Below are positions 26,177-33,703 of a stretch of 64,000 nt of DNA, piece after piece (the stretch's first letter is position 1; each line of letters opens with the position of its first letter). Source of the DNA: Comamonadaceae bacterium (GTDB taxonomy: Bacteria > Pseudomonadota > Gammaproteobacteria > Burkholderiales > Burkholderiaceae_C); contig CANFOS010000020.1 in NCBI GenBank assembly GCA_947448735.1, positions 1 through 64,000 on the forward strand, read 5' to 3'. Made by a program: the position numbers and the translations under genes. The notes below the pieces were generated by a model that worked only from the letters and a program-made list of their open reading frames with translations, did not search any database and had not been told where the DNA came from.

Positions 26177-27745
26177 TCAGTTCACTTTGACCAGCCGCCA
26201 GTCAATCCGGTTGTCCGCGCGGTGTACCACGTCGATGTTTTTCTTCATCGCCCAGGGGATGATCTGGTTGTGCAACGCCAGGTGGGACACATCGGTATGC
26301 GACAACTCCAGCGCTTTTGCGATCAGGTCGTTGCGGTTTGACATGTCGGTTTCTTTTTTGATGCGTTCCACCAGCGCGTCCATTTGCGGGTTGGAGTACC
26401 GGCCCAGGTTGTAGTTGCCGTCGCCGCCCACACCTACGCTGCGCACCAGTGACTGCAGGCTGTACAGCGCGTCAAAGGTGGGCACGCCCCAGCCCAGCAT
26501 GTAAATGCTGGCTTCATAGCGCTGAATCATCGGGAAGTAGGTGACGAGTGGCAGCGTGCGCAGCTTGGCCTTGACGCCAATTTTGGACCACATGGCGGCC
26601 ACTGCCTGGCAGATTTCCTCGTCGTTGATGTAGCGGTTGTTCGGGCAGGCGAAGTCGACCTCAAAGCCGTCTTTGTAACCCGCCTCTAAAAGCAATTTTT
26701 TAGCCGCATCGATGCTGTAGGGGTAGCGGGCATCGACCTTTTTGCTCCAGCCGTTGACCTGCGGCGAGATCAGCGTGCCGGTGGGCTGGCTCAGGCCGCG
26801 CATGATGACCTTGTTGAGCGTGACGATGTCGATCGCCTGGTCCAGCGCCTTGCGCACGCGAACGTCTTTCAACGGATTTTTGCCCTTGATGTTGGAGCCG
26901 GGCAGCTCGTCACGAAACTGGTCCATGCCGAAGAAGATGGTGCGGTTTTCAGCCCCGTCCAGCACCTTCAGGTCTTTGTTGGCGCGCAGGCGCCCCAGGT
27001 CTTGCGGACTGGGGTCGAGCACCAAATCAAGCTCGCCAGACAGCAGGGCCGCGGCGCGGGTGGCCTCCGATTTGATGGGGGTGTAGACAATCTCGGTCAC
27101 GTTGCCATCGAGCTTGCCCCACCAATTGGGGTTGCGCTTGAGGGCGAGCTTCTGGTCGGGTTGCCAGCTTTCCACCACAAAGGGGCCGGTGCCCATCGCA
27201 TTGCGGTGTGAAAAACTTTCATCTTTGGTTTTGATGTCTTTCGGCTCCGTGGCCTTGTTTTTCTCGGACCAGGCCTTGCTCATCATGCGCAGTTCGGTCA
27301 GCTGGTTCATCAGCACCGGGTTCGGCGCTTTGAGCATGATGTCGATCTCGCTGTCACTGACCCTGACGATCTTGTCGATGCCTTGCGCATACACGCCGTA
27401 ATTTGATGTTTTGGCCATCGCACGATTGAGTGAGAACACCGCGTCATCGGCGGTAAAGGCGCTGCCGTCGCTGAACTTGACACCCTGTCGCAGCGTGATG
27501 CGCATCTGTGTGGGGTTGGTCAGCTTCCAGGCGGTGGCCAGTTGCGGTTCAATTTTGAAGCTCTTGCTGTTGTAGTACACCAGTGACTCATACACCGCCG
27601 CATGCACGCCGTTGCCGAGCGCGTTGTTTTGCGAATGGATGTCCAGCGTCGGAATGTCGCTGGCGCTGGCCCATCTGAATGTTTTGGCGCTGGCGGTGTG
27701 GCTCAGTGCCAGGGCGGTCACCAGCAAGGCGAATTTGAATGTCAC
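26177..27745 (-). CDS. Peptide ABC transporter substrate-binding protein 2 (SBP family 5)
   Basis: A 522-residue periplasmic binding protein with a normal signal peptide (MTFKFALLVTALALSHTASA, cleavage before KTFRW). 'ASDIPTLDIHSQNNALGNGVHAAVYESLVYY', 'ITLRQGVKFSDGSAFTADDAVFSLNRAM' and 'RKALDQAIDIVTLNKVIMRG' are DppA/OppA-type. It is the first gene of the peptide-importer series and a paralog of binding protein 1, which lies beyond the DppB permease and M20 genes. Two binding proteins for one importer suggest a broadened substrate range. Confidence 0.93.
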   Translation of the reverse strand: MTFKFALLVTALALSHTASAKTFRWASASDIPTLDIHSQNNALGNGVHAAVYESLVYYNSKSFKIEPQLATAWKLTNPTQMRITLRQGVKFSDGSAFTADDAVFSLNRAMAKTSNYGVYAQGIDKIVRVSDSEIDIMLKAPNPVLMNQLTELRMMSKAWSEKNKATEPKDIKTKDESFSHRNAMGTGPFVVESWQPDQKLALKRNPNWWGKLDGNVTEIVYTPIKSEATRAAALLSGELDLVLDPSPQDLGRLRANKDLKVLDGAENRTIFFGMDQFRDELPGSNIKGKNPLKDVRVRKALDQAIDIVTLNKVIMRGLSQPTGTLISPQVNGWSKKVDARYPYSIDAAKKLLLEAGYKDGFEVDFACPNNRYINDEEICQAVAAMWSKIGVKAKLRTLPLVTYFPMIQRYEASIYMLGWGVPTFDALYSLQSLVRSVGVGGDGNYNLGRYSNPQMDALVERIKKETDMSNRNDLIAKALELSHTDVSHLALHNQIIPWAMKKNIDVVHRADNRIDWRLVKVN

Positions 27746-27857
27746 GTGCAGTCCTTTGCGCTGATAAAGCGCTCGGTGGGTAAAAGTGCAGACTATGCCT
27801 CAAACCACCTGCCGCGGGTCACCGTGCTTTTACTAAGAGCGCAACAGCGGCCAGGTC

Positions 27858-28139
27858 TCAGTGCAGCGATATCGGCGTATTGGCCAAGCCGCTGTAGCCT
27901 TCCAGCGTGTCTTCAATTTCTTGCTGGGTCGGGGTGTTTTGCGCCCAGGCGCTCAGGCGCTGCTGGAACATTTCGGCCCAGGAGCCATCGAGGTACACCT
28001 CTTTGCCGGAGCGCTTGTCAACAATCTCAAAACCGTTGCGCGCCATCTGCGGCGTGGTCGGCGCCGGGGCAGATGCTTCAGGTGCGTTGGCGTGAATTTG
28101 CACCACCACAAAAGATTCTGAGTCGTAAAGCATTTGCAT
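27858..28139 (-). CDS. DUF3567 family protein
   Basis: A 93-residue cytoplasmic protein beginning MQMLYDSESFVVVQIHAN, the diagnostic start of the betaproteobacterial DUF3567 family, followed by 'NGFEIVDKRSGKEVYLDGSWAEMFQQRLSAW' and 'PTQQEIEDTLEGYSGLANTPISLH'. Function unknown. The frame is open for 15 further residues upstream, but the conserved N-terminus fixes the start at 28139. It stands alone between the peptide importer and the DUF3108 gene. Confidence 0.85.
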   Translation of the reverse strand: MQMLYDSESFVVVQIHANAPEASAPAPTTPQMARNGFEIVDKRSGKEVYLDGSWAEMFQQRLSAWAQNTPTQQEIEDTLEGYSGLANTPISLH

Positions 28140-28270
28140 TTGGATTGATCCTTGAAGCATTCTAAGCATGCCGTAGCGCTTCATATGGCAGCGCGGGGGC
28201 CAACTTCAAGGCTGCCAGGGTGAATCAGGGCTTTTGCACCTGCTTTTACGCCTGCTTTGGCAGGATAACG

Positions 28271-29371
28271 TCACAAATTCTTGGCGACTTCGACCACCTG
28301 CTGGTCAATGAAGTCGCCGTTCGGCTGGGTGATGCGGTTGCGCACGGGCAAGTAGCCCAAAGACGGCGCAAACCAGATTTCAACCTTCTGATCGAATTCC
28401 TTGCGCGGCTTGCGGGTGAGTTTCAGCGTCGGCATCTGGGCCCTCATCAGATTCAGGCTTTCTTCGGCCTCGATGACGAAGGTCCAAGTGTCGGCCTCGC
28501 GCGGGCCAATCGTCAAAAAGGTGATGTTGCTGCCGATCGGAAAGTCTTGCGGCCTGGCAGCCAGCATGCCGCCCAACTGCAAAAACACACTGACGCGGTC
28601 TTGCGCGCCTTCGACCCACGGCGCGTCGGGCGTGTTGGCGCTGAAGCTGATCTTGCCTTTGTCGGCCTCGAAATGCGCAGCCAGCTCAGTTCTGAACTTG
28701 TCAGCAAAACGGGTGGGAGCCAGGCCAGCCGGCGTGATTTTGCCGACACTGGTCATGCTGCGGGAGCCAACCAAAAATGCGCTGACCTTCATCAGCGCCT
28801 GGTAACTTTCACCATCGGTTTTCCAGGCCAGTTCGGCATCGGCCTGGTAGTTCAGGTTTTTGGCGGTGCCGATCATTTTGTAGAGCAGGCGCACCGACCC
28901 GGGCAGACTGATGGCCGTGACCGGGATGGTTTTGGGGCCGGTGGCGGGCGCTGCCGCAGCGCTGGCCTGGGTCGGGGTTGCAGCGGCTGCGCTTTCAAGG
29001 GGCTGGCTGGGCGTTGCCGGGGCTTCGGGGACGGCTGGGCTGGCGCTGGACGACTCCTGAGTCGCTACTATTTCAGGAGCTGCCTGCCCAGTTATTTCAG
29101 GGGCCAGGGCCGGATTTGACGCCTTTTTGTCGACATTCTGAGTGGTTTTGACAGCTTTTGGAGGCGCTGGAGTCGCCTTGCCGCCGCCATCGGAGGGCCG
29201 CGTGCTGTCAATGCTGCGTGTCGTGAATATTTTGCCGCCCGCATCATCCAGATCGGCACCCGTCCCCAGCTGGGCGGGCGATGCTTGCAGCACCAGGACA
29301 TGGGCAGCAACGACCAGCACCACGGCGATGGTCAGTGGTTTCCAGCCCGGCGTTCCAGTGACAGAGGTCAT
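28271..29371 (-). CDS. DUF3108 domain protein, membrane-anchored
   Basis: A 366-residue envelope protein. One N-terminal helix (residues about 12-30, LTIAVVLVVAAHVLVLQA) is followed by a long proline/alanine-rich low-complexity linker (about 60-145) and a DUF3108 beta-domain from about 150 ('PGSVRLLYKMIGTAKNLNYQADAELAWKTDGESYQALMKVSAF' to 'WFAPSLGYLPVRNRITQPNGDFIDQQVVEV'). The family is periplasmic, of unknown function. Part of the linker (residues about 85-103) is encoded by a two-stem repeat copy at 29064-29119. Its start overlaps the IclR gene stop (ATGA), an unexpected coupling to a regulator. Confidence 0.87.
   Translation of the reverse strand: MTSVTGTPGWKPLTIAVVLVVAAHVLVLQASPAQLGTGADLDDAGGKIFTTRSIDSTRPSDGGGKATPAPPKAVKTTQNVDKKASNPALAPEITGQAAPEIVATQESSSASPAVPEAPATPSQPLESAAAATPTQASAAAAPATGPKTIPVTAISLPGSVRLLYKMIGTAKNLNYQADAELAWKTDGESYQALMKVSAFLVGSRSMTSVGKITPAGLAPTRFADKFRTELAAHFEADKGKISFSANTPDAPWVEGAQDRVSVFLQLGGMLAARPQDFPIGSNITFLTIGPREADTWTFVIEAEESLNLMRAQMPTLKLTRKPRKEFDQKVEIWFAPSLGYLPVRNRITQPNGDFIDQQVVEVAKNL
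29064..29119 (+). repeat. Two-stem interspersed element in the DUF3108 linker
   Basis: GCTACTATTTCAGGAGC followed by GCCC-agttatttca-GGGGC and a GGATTT tail. It is translated on the opposite strand in the low-complexity linker of the DUF3108 protein. Confidence 0.6.
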
Positions 29372-30210
29372 GCCGCAATGTAGCCCAAATCAGTTGACAG
29401 TTGCCGGGCTGCGGCCTTCAGGGGCGTGGCGACTGCGCCGCGCCAGTCCGCATCAAAGGTGCTGAGCGAACCCAGCGCCACCATGCCCAGCACCATGTGG
29501 CCGTCGGCGTCAAATACTGGTGCACAAAAGCCGCCCACGCCGGGCAGCAGCGTATTGACGACTCTGGCCACGCCGTGCTGGCGGGCCTCGTCAAGCAGGG
29601 CGTTGAGCTCAGCCATGCTGGCGGGCAGATCGCGCCTGCCGCTTTTTTGGGCACGCGCCAACTCGTCCTTCAACAAGCCCTTGAGTCGGGTGTTCACGGC
29701 GCTTTGCCGCGTGGCCATGAAGGCCGCAAAACACAGCCCGGTGGCCGACGACAGCAGCGGCATCACATCACCCAGACGCAAGTTGACGGTGACCGTCTGC
29801 GGCGACTCCTCCCAGTGCACCATGCACGGGCCCTGGTTGCCCCACACGGCCAGCGCCAATGTTTGGCCAATCTGGGGCATCAAGCCACCGAGCCGCGCTC
29901 TGGCCAGTTTGACGGCATCCATTCTGGACAGCGAAGCGAGCCCTAACTTTAGCGCTGCGGGCCCCAGGTCATAACGCGTGGTGCCAGCGTCTTGCACCAC
30001 GAGGCTCAAACGCTGAAAGCTGACCAGGTAGCGATGCGCCTTGGCGGCAGACATGCCCGCCCGCGCGGCGAGGTCACGCAGCATGAGGGCGTCGCCTGCG
30101 TTGGCCAGCACATCCAATAAACTGAAGCCCACTTCGACCGACTGAATGCCCGCGCGTTGCGGCTCGGCATCGGCAGCTTGTTTCATGGTGGGCGTTGGCG
30201 TCGACGTCAT
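29368..30210 (-). CDS. IclR-family transcriptional regulator
   Basis: A 280-residue regulator. An N-terminal winged helix-turn-helix (residues about 25-85: 'SVEVGFSLLDVLANAGDALMLRDLAARAGMSAAKAHRYLVSFQRLSLV') is followed by a ligand-binding IclR domain with 'VNLRLGDVMPLLSSATGLCFAAFM' and 'GVGGFCAPVFDADGHMVLGMVAL'. The ATG at 30210 (MTSTPTPTMKQ) is preferred over an upstream in-frame start at 30309 that would overlap the divergent gene. It probably regulates the divergent FAH-fold gene across the 85-bp intergenic region and may control itself. Confidence 0.92.
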   Translation of the reverse strand: MTSTPTPTMKQAADAEPQRAGIQSVEVGFSLLDVLANAGDALMLRDLAARAGMSAAKAHRYLVSFQRLSLVVQDAGTTRYDLGPAALKLGLASLSRMDAVKLARARLGGLMPQIGQTLALAVWGNQGPCMVHWEESPQTVTVNLRLGDVMPLLSSATGLCFAAFMATRQSAVNTRLKGLLKDELARAQKSGRRDLPASMAELNALLDEARQHGVARVVNTLLPGVGGFCAPVFDADGHMVLGMVALGSLSTFDADWRGAVATPLKAAARQLSTDLGYIAA

Positions 30211-30224
30211 GGCGTCCCTATAAT
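30195..30224 (+). promoter_or_regulatory. Probable sigma-70 promoter for the FAH-fold gene
   Basis: TTGGCG (30195-30200), 18 bp, then a perfect TATAAT (30219-30224). The -35 lies within the first codons of the divergent iclR-type gene. A predicted start site near 30231 leaves a leader of about 65 nt. Confidence 0.5.
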
Positions 30225-30232
30225 TACATTTA

Positions 30233-30248
30233 GGTAAATCAATTTCAC
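30233..30248. promoter_or_regulatory. Possible IclR-type operator
   Basis: An AT-rich imperfect inverted repeat (GGTAAAT-ca-ATTTCAC) lies at the predicted transcription start between the divergent iclR-type and FAH-fold genes, the usual place for IclR binding. The symmetry is short and imperfect. Confidence 0.3.
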
Positions 30249-30295
30249 TTATCGTAACGCCGAACGCAGCGCTGACCAGAACAGAAAGACATCGA

Positions 30296-31285
30296 ATGAA
30301 ACTTGCCACTTACAAAGACGGCTCACGTGACGGCCAGCTGCTTGTTGTCTCGCGCGACCTGTCAACGGCGCATTATGCAACTGGCATTGCCAGCAAATTG
30401 CAGGACGTGCTGGACGACTGGAACTTCATGTCGCCGCAGTTGCAAGACCTCTATGACAGCTTGAACAGCGGCAAGGCCAGACACGCCTTTCCGTTTGAAA
30501 CCAGCCAATGCATGGCGCCGCTGCCACGCGCCTACCAATGGGCCGATGGCTCAGCTTTCATCAACCACGTCGAGCTGGTGCGTGCCGCCCGCAACTCGGA
30601 CGTTCCCGATACTTTTTATACCGACCCGCTGATGTACCAGGGCGGCAGTGACGACTTCATCGGCCCGACGGACGATGTGGTGGTGGCCAGCGAGGCGTTT
30701 GGCATCGACTTTGAAGCGGAAATCGCCGTCATCACTGCCGATGTGGGCATGGGCACCAGCGCAGAGCAGGCCATTGAGGGCATCCGTTTGGTGATGCTGG
30801 CCAATGACGTGTCGCTGCGCAACCTGATTCCTGGCGAGTTGGCCAAGGGCTTTGGATTTGTTCAGAGCAAACCCGCCACCGCCTTCAGCCCGGTGGCCGT
30901 GACGACCGACGAGCTCGGTGACGCTTGGCAGGGCGGACGCCTGCACATGACGCTGCAAAGCACCTGGAACGGACGCAAGGTTGGCATGTGCGAGGCCGGG
31001 CCAGAAATGACATTTCATTTTGGACAGTTGATTGCGCACATCTGCAAAACCCGCAATGTGCGCGCCGGCAGCGTGATTGGCTCAGGCACCGTCAGCAACA
31101 AGGACTGGACACATGGCTACAGCTGCATTGCCGAAAAACGCGCGATAGAAACCATCGAAAGCGGTGCGCCCGTGACCGAGTTCATGAAGTTTGGCGACAC
31201 CATCCGCATTGAGGCCAAGGGCAAGGACGGGCACAGCGTGTTTGGTGCGATTGACCAAAAAGTGGCGGCATTACAGGCTGGCTAG
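30296..31285 (+). CDS. Fumarylacetoacetate hydrolase family protein
   Basis: A 329-residue FAH-superfamily enzyme, shorter than true fumarylacetoacetase. The metal-binding region is seen as 'FGIDFEAEIAVITADVG', with 'VMLANDVSLRNLIPGELAKGFGFVQSKPATAFSPVAV' and 'VGMCEAGPEMTFHFGQLIAHICKTRNVRAGSVIGSGTVSNKD'. This type is often linked to homogentisate or tyrosine breakdown in betaproteobacteria, cleaving beta-diketones; members may also be hydratases or decarboxylases. Divergent from an IclR regulator, which supports an inducible catabolic role. No pathway partner lies adjacent. Confidence 0.9.
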   Translation: MKLATYKDGSRDGQLLVVSRDLSTAHYATGIASKLQDVLDDWNFMSPQLQDLYDSLNSGKARHAFPFETSQCMAPLPRAYQWADGSAFINHVELVRAARNSDVPDTFYTDPLMYQGGSDDFIGPTDDVVVASEAFGIDFEAEIAVITADVGMGTSAEQAIEGIRLVMLANDVSLRNLIPGELAKGFGFVQSKPATAFSPVAVTTDELGDAWQGGRLHMTLQSTWNGRKVGMCEAGPEMTFHFGQLIAHICKTRNVRAGSVIGSGTVSNKDWTHGYSCIAEKRAIETIESGAPVTEFMKFGDTIRIEAKGKDGHSVFGAIDQKVAALQAG

Positions 31286-31316
31286 ACCGAACCCGTCACG
31301 AAGAATACAGCCGCCC

Positions 31317-31790
31317 TTATTCCACTTCAACCCGTAACTCGCGCTCAGCCACACGCTGCTTTTCATCTTGTATCTGCAAGGTCAGGCGGTGCTTGCCCAC
31401 CGGGATTTGCGCGTTGTCCAGAGAAAAGCCTACCGGCGTGACTTTGACGAATTTGGTGATTCGGCTGGTGATGTCGAACTTCAGCGCGCCGTACAAGACT
31501 TTGAAACTGCTGGGGTCAATGGCTGCGTCGCTTTGTGCTTTGAACAGCACGGCAATCGAAAACGGCGCCTTGACTTTCAGGTCCGCCACTGGTTCGGGCT
31601 TGATGATGTCGATCAGCGGCATCACAGCGCGGGCACGCAGCGCGGGTTGCTCGTTAAAACCGGCTTCGCCCTGAAACGACAGCGCTTCGGCTGGACTGAT
31701 GAGCCAGTCCTTGGGCCCGGCCTGCGCATGCGCTTCAAAAGAGCAGGCCAGCACAGTTGTCAACCAGGCCAGGGTGATCAGATTTTTCAT
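31317..31790 (-). CDS. Small secreted protein of the caspase/CHASE2 operon
   Basis: A 157-residue exported protein of unknown family. A signal peptide (residues 1-22, MKNLITLAWLTTVLACSFEAHA) precedes a mature domain with 'PKDWLISPAEALSFQGE', 'IDIIKPEPVADLKVKAPFSIAVLFKAQ' and 'PVGKHRLTLQIQDEKQRVAERELRVEVE'. The alternating hydrophobic pattern and ending suggest an immunoglobulin-like beta sandwich. Its ATG overlaps the stop of the caspase-fold gene (ATGA), so it is the last gene of the five-gene operon and probably a partner of the exported caspase-like proteins. Function unknown. Confidence 0.8.
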   Translation of the reverse strand: MKNLITLAWLTTVLACSFEAHAQAGPKDWLISPAEALSFQGEAGFNEQPALRARAVMPLIDIIKPEPVADLKVKAPFSIAVLFKAQSDAAIDPSSFKVLYGALKFDITSRITKFVKVTPVGFSLDNAQIPVGKHRLTLQIQDEKQRVAERELRVEVE

Positions 31791-33688
31791 TTGACTTCCT
31801 CAACAGAGACCATCGCCGCCCCAAATGCATCTGAGCACAGCGGGTTGTTTTTGCGCTTGCTGGCTGAGTCGCAGGCCTGGCTGGTCACCAGCCGCGACGT
31901 GCCCATCAGCGCGCCCAGCTTGGCGCGGCCTTCGGCGTCATTGAGCGAGCTCGAAAACGGCCCGACCTTGCTTGAGCCCAGCTGGGTCAGATCACGCGGG
32001 CCATCGGCCACAAACACCAGCAGGTTGTTGTTGCCCGCTGGGCCGCCAGCCTTGACGCGCCAGTTGGCACGGGGCAGTTGCAGGGTTTGTCCGGCTTCAA
32101 TTTTGTTGTTTTGGTCCAGGTCATTGGGGAACAGCATGTACATCGATTTGTTGTCGGACCCCGCCAGCGCCACGTAAACATAGCCAGGCTTGTCAGACTG
32201 AACCGACATCTCCAGCATGTCCTGGGCAATCTTCAATTGCGTCTTGGCCAAGCTGACCGTCACTTTGCGCTTGGCGTCGCGCTGGTCAAACATCTGGCTC
32301 AGCGCCTGCGCGCCCGTCAACGGGGCCACCACCGGCCCTGCAACCGGGGCGGGCGCGCTGACGACCACTGGCTCAGCTGCGGGAGCCACCGCGACAACCG
32401 GCGGCGGCTTGACGGCGGCTGGCGGCGCAGCAGGCAATGCAGGCGCCACGACTGGGGCGGCTACAGGTGCAGCAGCCATTGGTGCCTGACTGAACCACGC
32501 CGGCACAAAACCCACATTGCCTGAGAGCATCAGGTTATGCGGCTTGTAGTTGGCATCGTTTTGCATGCGCTGGTTGATCTTGGTCTGAGCACACTGGCGA
32601 ATTTCTTCCATGCTGATGGCGCCTGAGTTGTCCAGGTCCACCGCATCACGCAACATGCAGTCGCGTACAAACTGCGTCGCCAAGCCCCCTTTGAGCTCGT
32701 CGTCAAAACTGATTTCATTGTCACGCGAGGCCGAGATATGAATCACGTCCTGCGGCAAGGTGCCCTTGTCGTTCAGCTCGACCAGCAAGTTGCGGGTTTT
32801 GACATTGACAGGCCGGCCACATTCTTCAGAGACCGCCGCAAATTTGGGCCGCAACAAGCCGTCGTCGTTCGCGTTGCTAAAGCCGCGCGTGCGCACAGCC
32901 GGAGGCATGTTCACCAGCCCGCCGGAGTGACAAGCGTCATACATCACAAACAATTTATCGGTTTTGGCCGTGATGGTGCTCAAGAGACTGGTCATTTCAC
33001 GGTTGGTGATGTTGCCCGACTGGCCGCCGTCATAAGCCAGCAGTGACTCCACACAACCGCCAATGGCCGGGTCGTTGTAGCGAGTGCCGTGGCCTGAATA
33101 GTGAATGAACACGCGGTCGCCGTCCTGCACTTTGTCGCCCAGCTCGCGCAGGGCTTTGCGGATGTTGTTTCCGGTGGCTTGGTCGTCCTGCAGGTAACTG
33201 ATGTTGCTGGCGGGCACCTGCATGGCGGTGGCCATTTGTGTGGCCGAAGCACGGTCGATGCGTGCGCCGGGCAAGGGTGGAATATTGGCTTCTGCATAGC
33301 GGCTGATGCCGATGATCAGCGCGTGGCGGTTGATGCGTGCTGGCAGGCTGCGCACGCCCAAGGTCATCGCGGCGTTACCACTGGCCGTCCGCCCGCTGGC
33401 CATGCCGGATGCGGTCGAGGCGCCTGAGCTCAGGTTGATGCTGCTGGCGCGAACCCAACCCGTGACTTTGCCGGCGGGCGACTCATGCAGCACCTGGGCC
33501 CAGCCGCCTTCAATCGTCATGATGGCCAAGGCGGCACCTGCGGGCAAGGCGGACAAAACCGGCGCGCTGCCAAGCTTGTCAGCCCTTATTTCTGTGGCGC
33601 GCAACGCGGTGGTATTTTGAGCCTGGGCGCTGCAAAAGCTCAGCGCGGCCAGCAAGCCCGCGGCGGTCAAAGCAAGTGTTCGTTTCAT
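31787..33688 (-). CDS. Exported caspase-fold (metacaspase-like) protein with EF-hand loop and DUF4384
   Basis: A 633-residue exported protein. A signal peptide (1-24) is followed by an SH3-like region (about 27-87, 'GWAQVLHESPAGKVTGWVRASSI'), then a peptidase C14 domain (about 120-330) with the catalytic dyad His200 (IHYSGHGT) and Cys253 (DACHSGG). Residues 351-362 (DLDNSGAISMEE) fit a canonical EF-hand calcium loop (D-x-D-x-S-G-x-I-x-x-x-E). A proline/alanine linker (about 402-455) leads to a C-terminal DUF4384 domain ('KPGYVYVALAGSDNKSMYMLFPND'). Fourth gene of the operon, 15 bp after the CHASE2 gene. Probably a periplasmic cysteine peptidase; target and activation unknown. Confidence 0.88.
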   Translation of the reverse strand: MKRTLALTAAGLLAALSFCSAQAQNTTALRATEIRADKLGSAPVLSALPAGAALAIMTIEGGWAQVLHESPAGKVTGWVRASSINLSSGASTASGMASGRTASGNAAMTLGVRSLPARINRHALIIGISRYAEANIPPLPGARIDRASATQMATAMQVPASNISYLQDDQATGNNIRKALRELGDKVQDGDRVFIHYSGHGTRYNDPAIGGCVESLLAYDGGQSGNITNREMTSLLSTITAKTDKLFVMYDACHSGGLVNMPPAVRTRGFSNANDDGLLRPKFAAVSEECGRPVNVKTRNLLVELNDKGTLPQDVIHISASRDNEISFDDELKGGLATQFVRDCMLRDAVDLDNSGAISMEEIRQCAQTKINQRMQNDANYKPHNLMLSGNVGFVPAWFSQAPMAAAPVAAPVVAPALPAAPPAAVKPPPVVAVAPAAEPVVVSAPAPVAGPVVAPLTGAQALSQMFDQRDAKRKVTVSLAKTQLKIAQDMLEMSVQSDKPGYVYVALAGSDNKSMYMLFPNDLDQNNKIEAGQTLQLPRANWRVKAGGPAGNNNLLVFVADGPRDLTQLGSSKVGPFSSSLNDAEGRAKLGALMGTSRLVTSQACDSASKRKNNPLCSDAFGAAMVSVEEVK

Positions 33689-33703
33689 CCGATGCTCCCT
33701 TGT

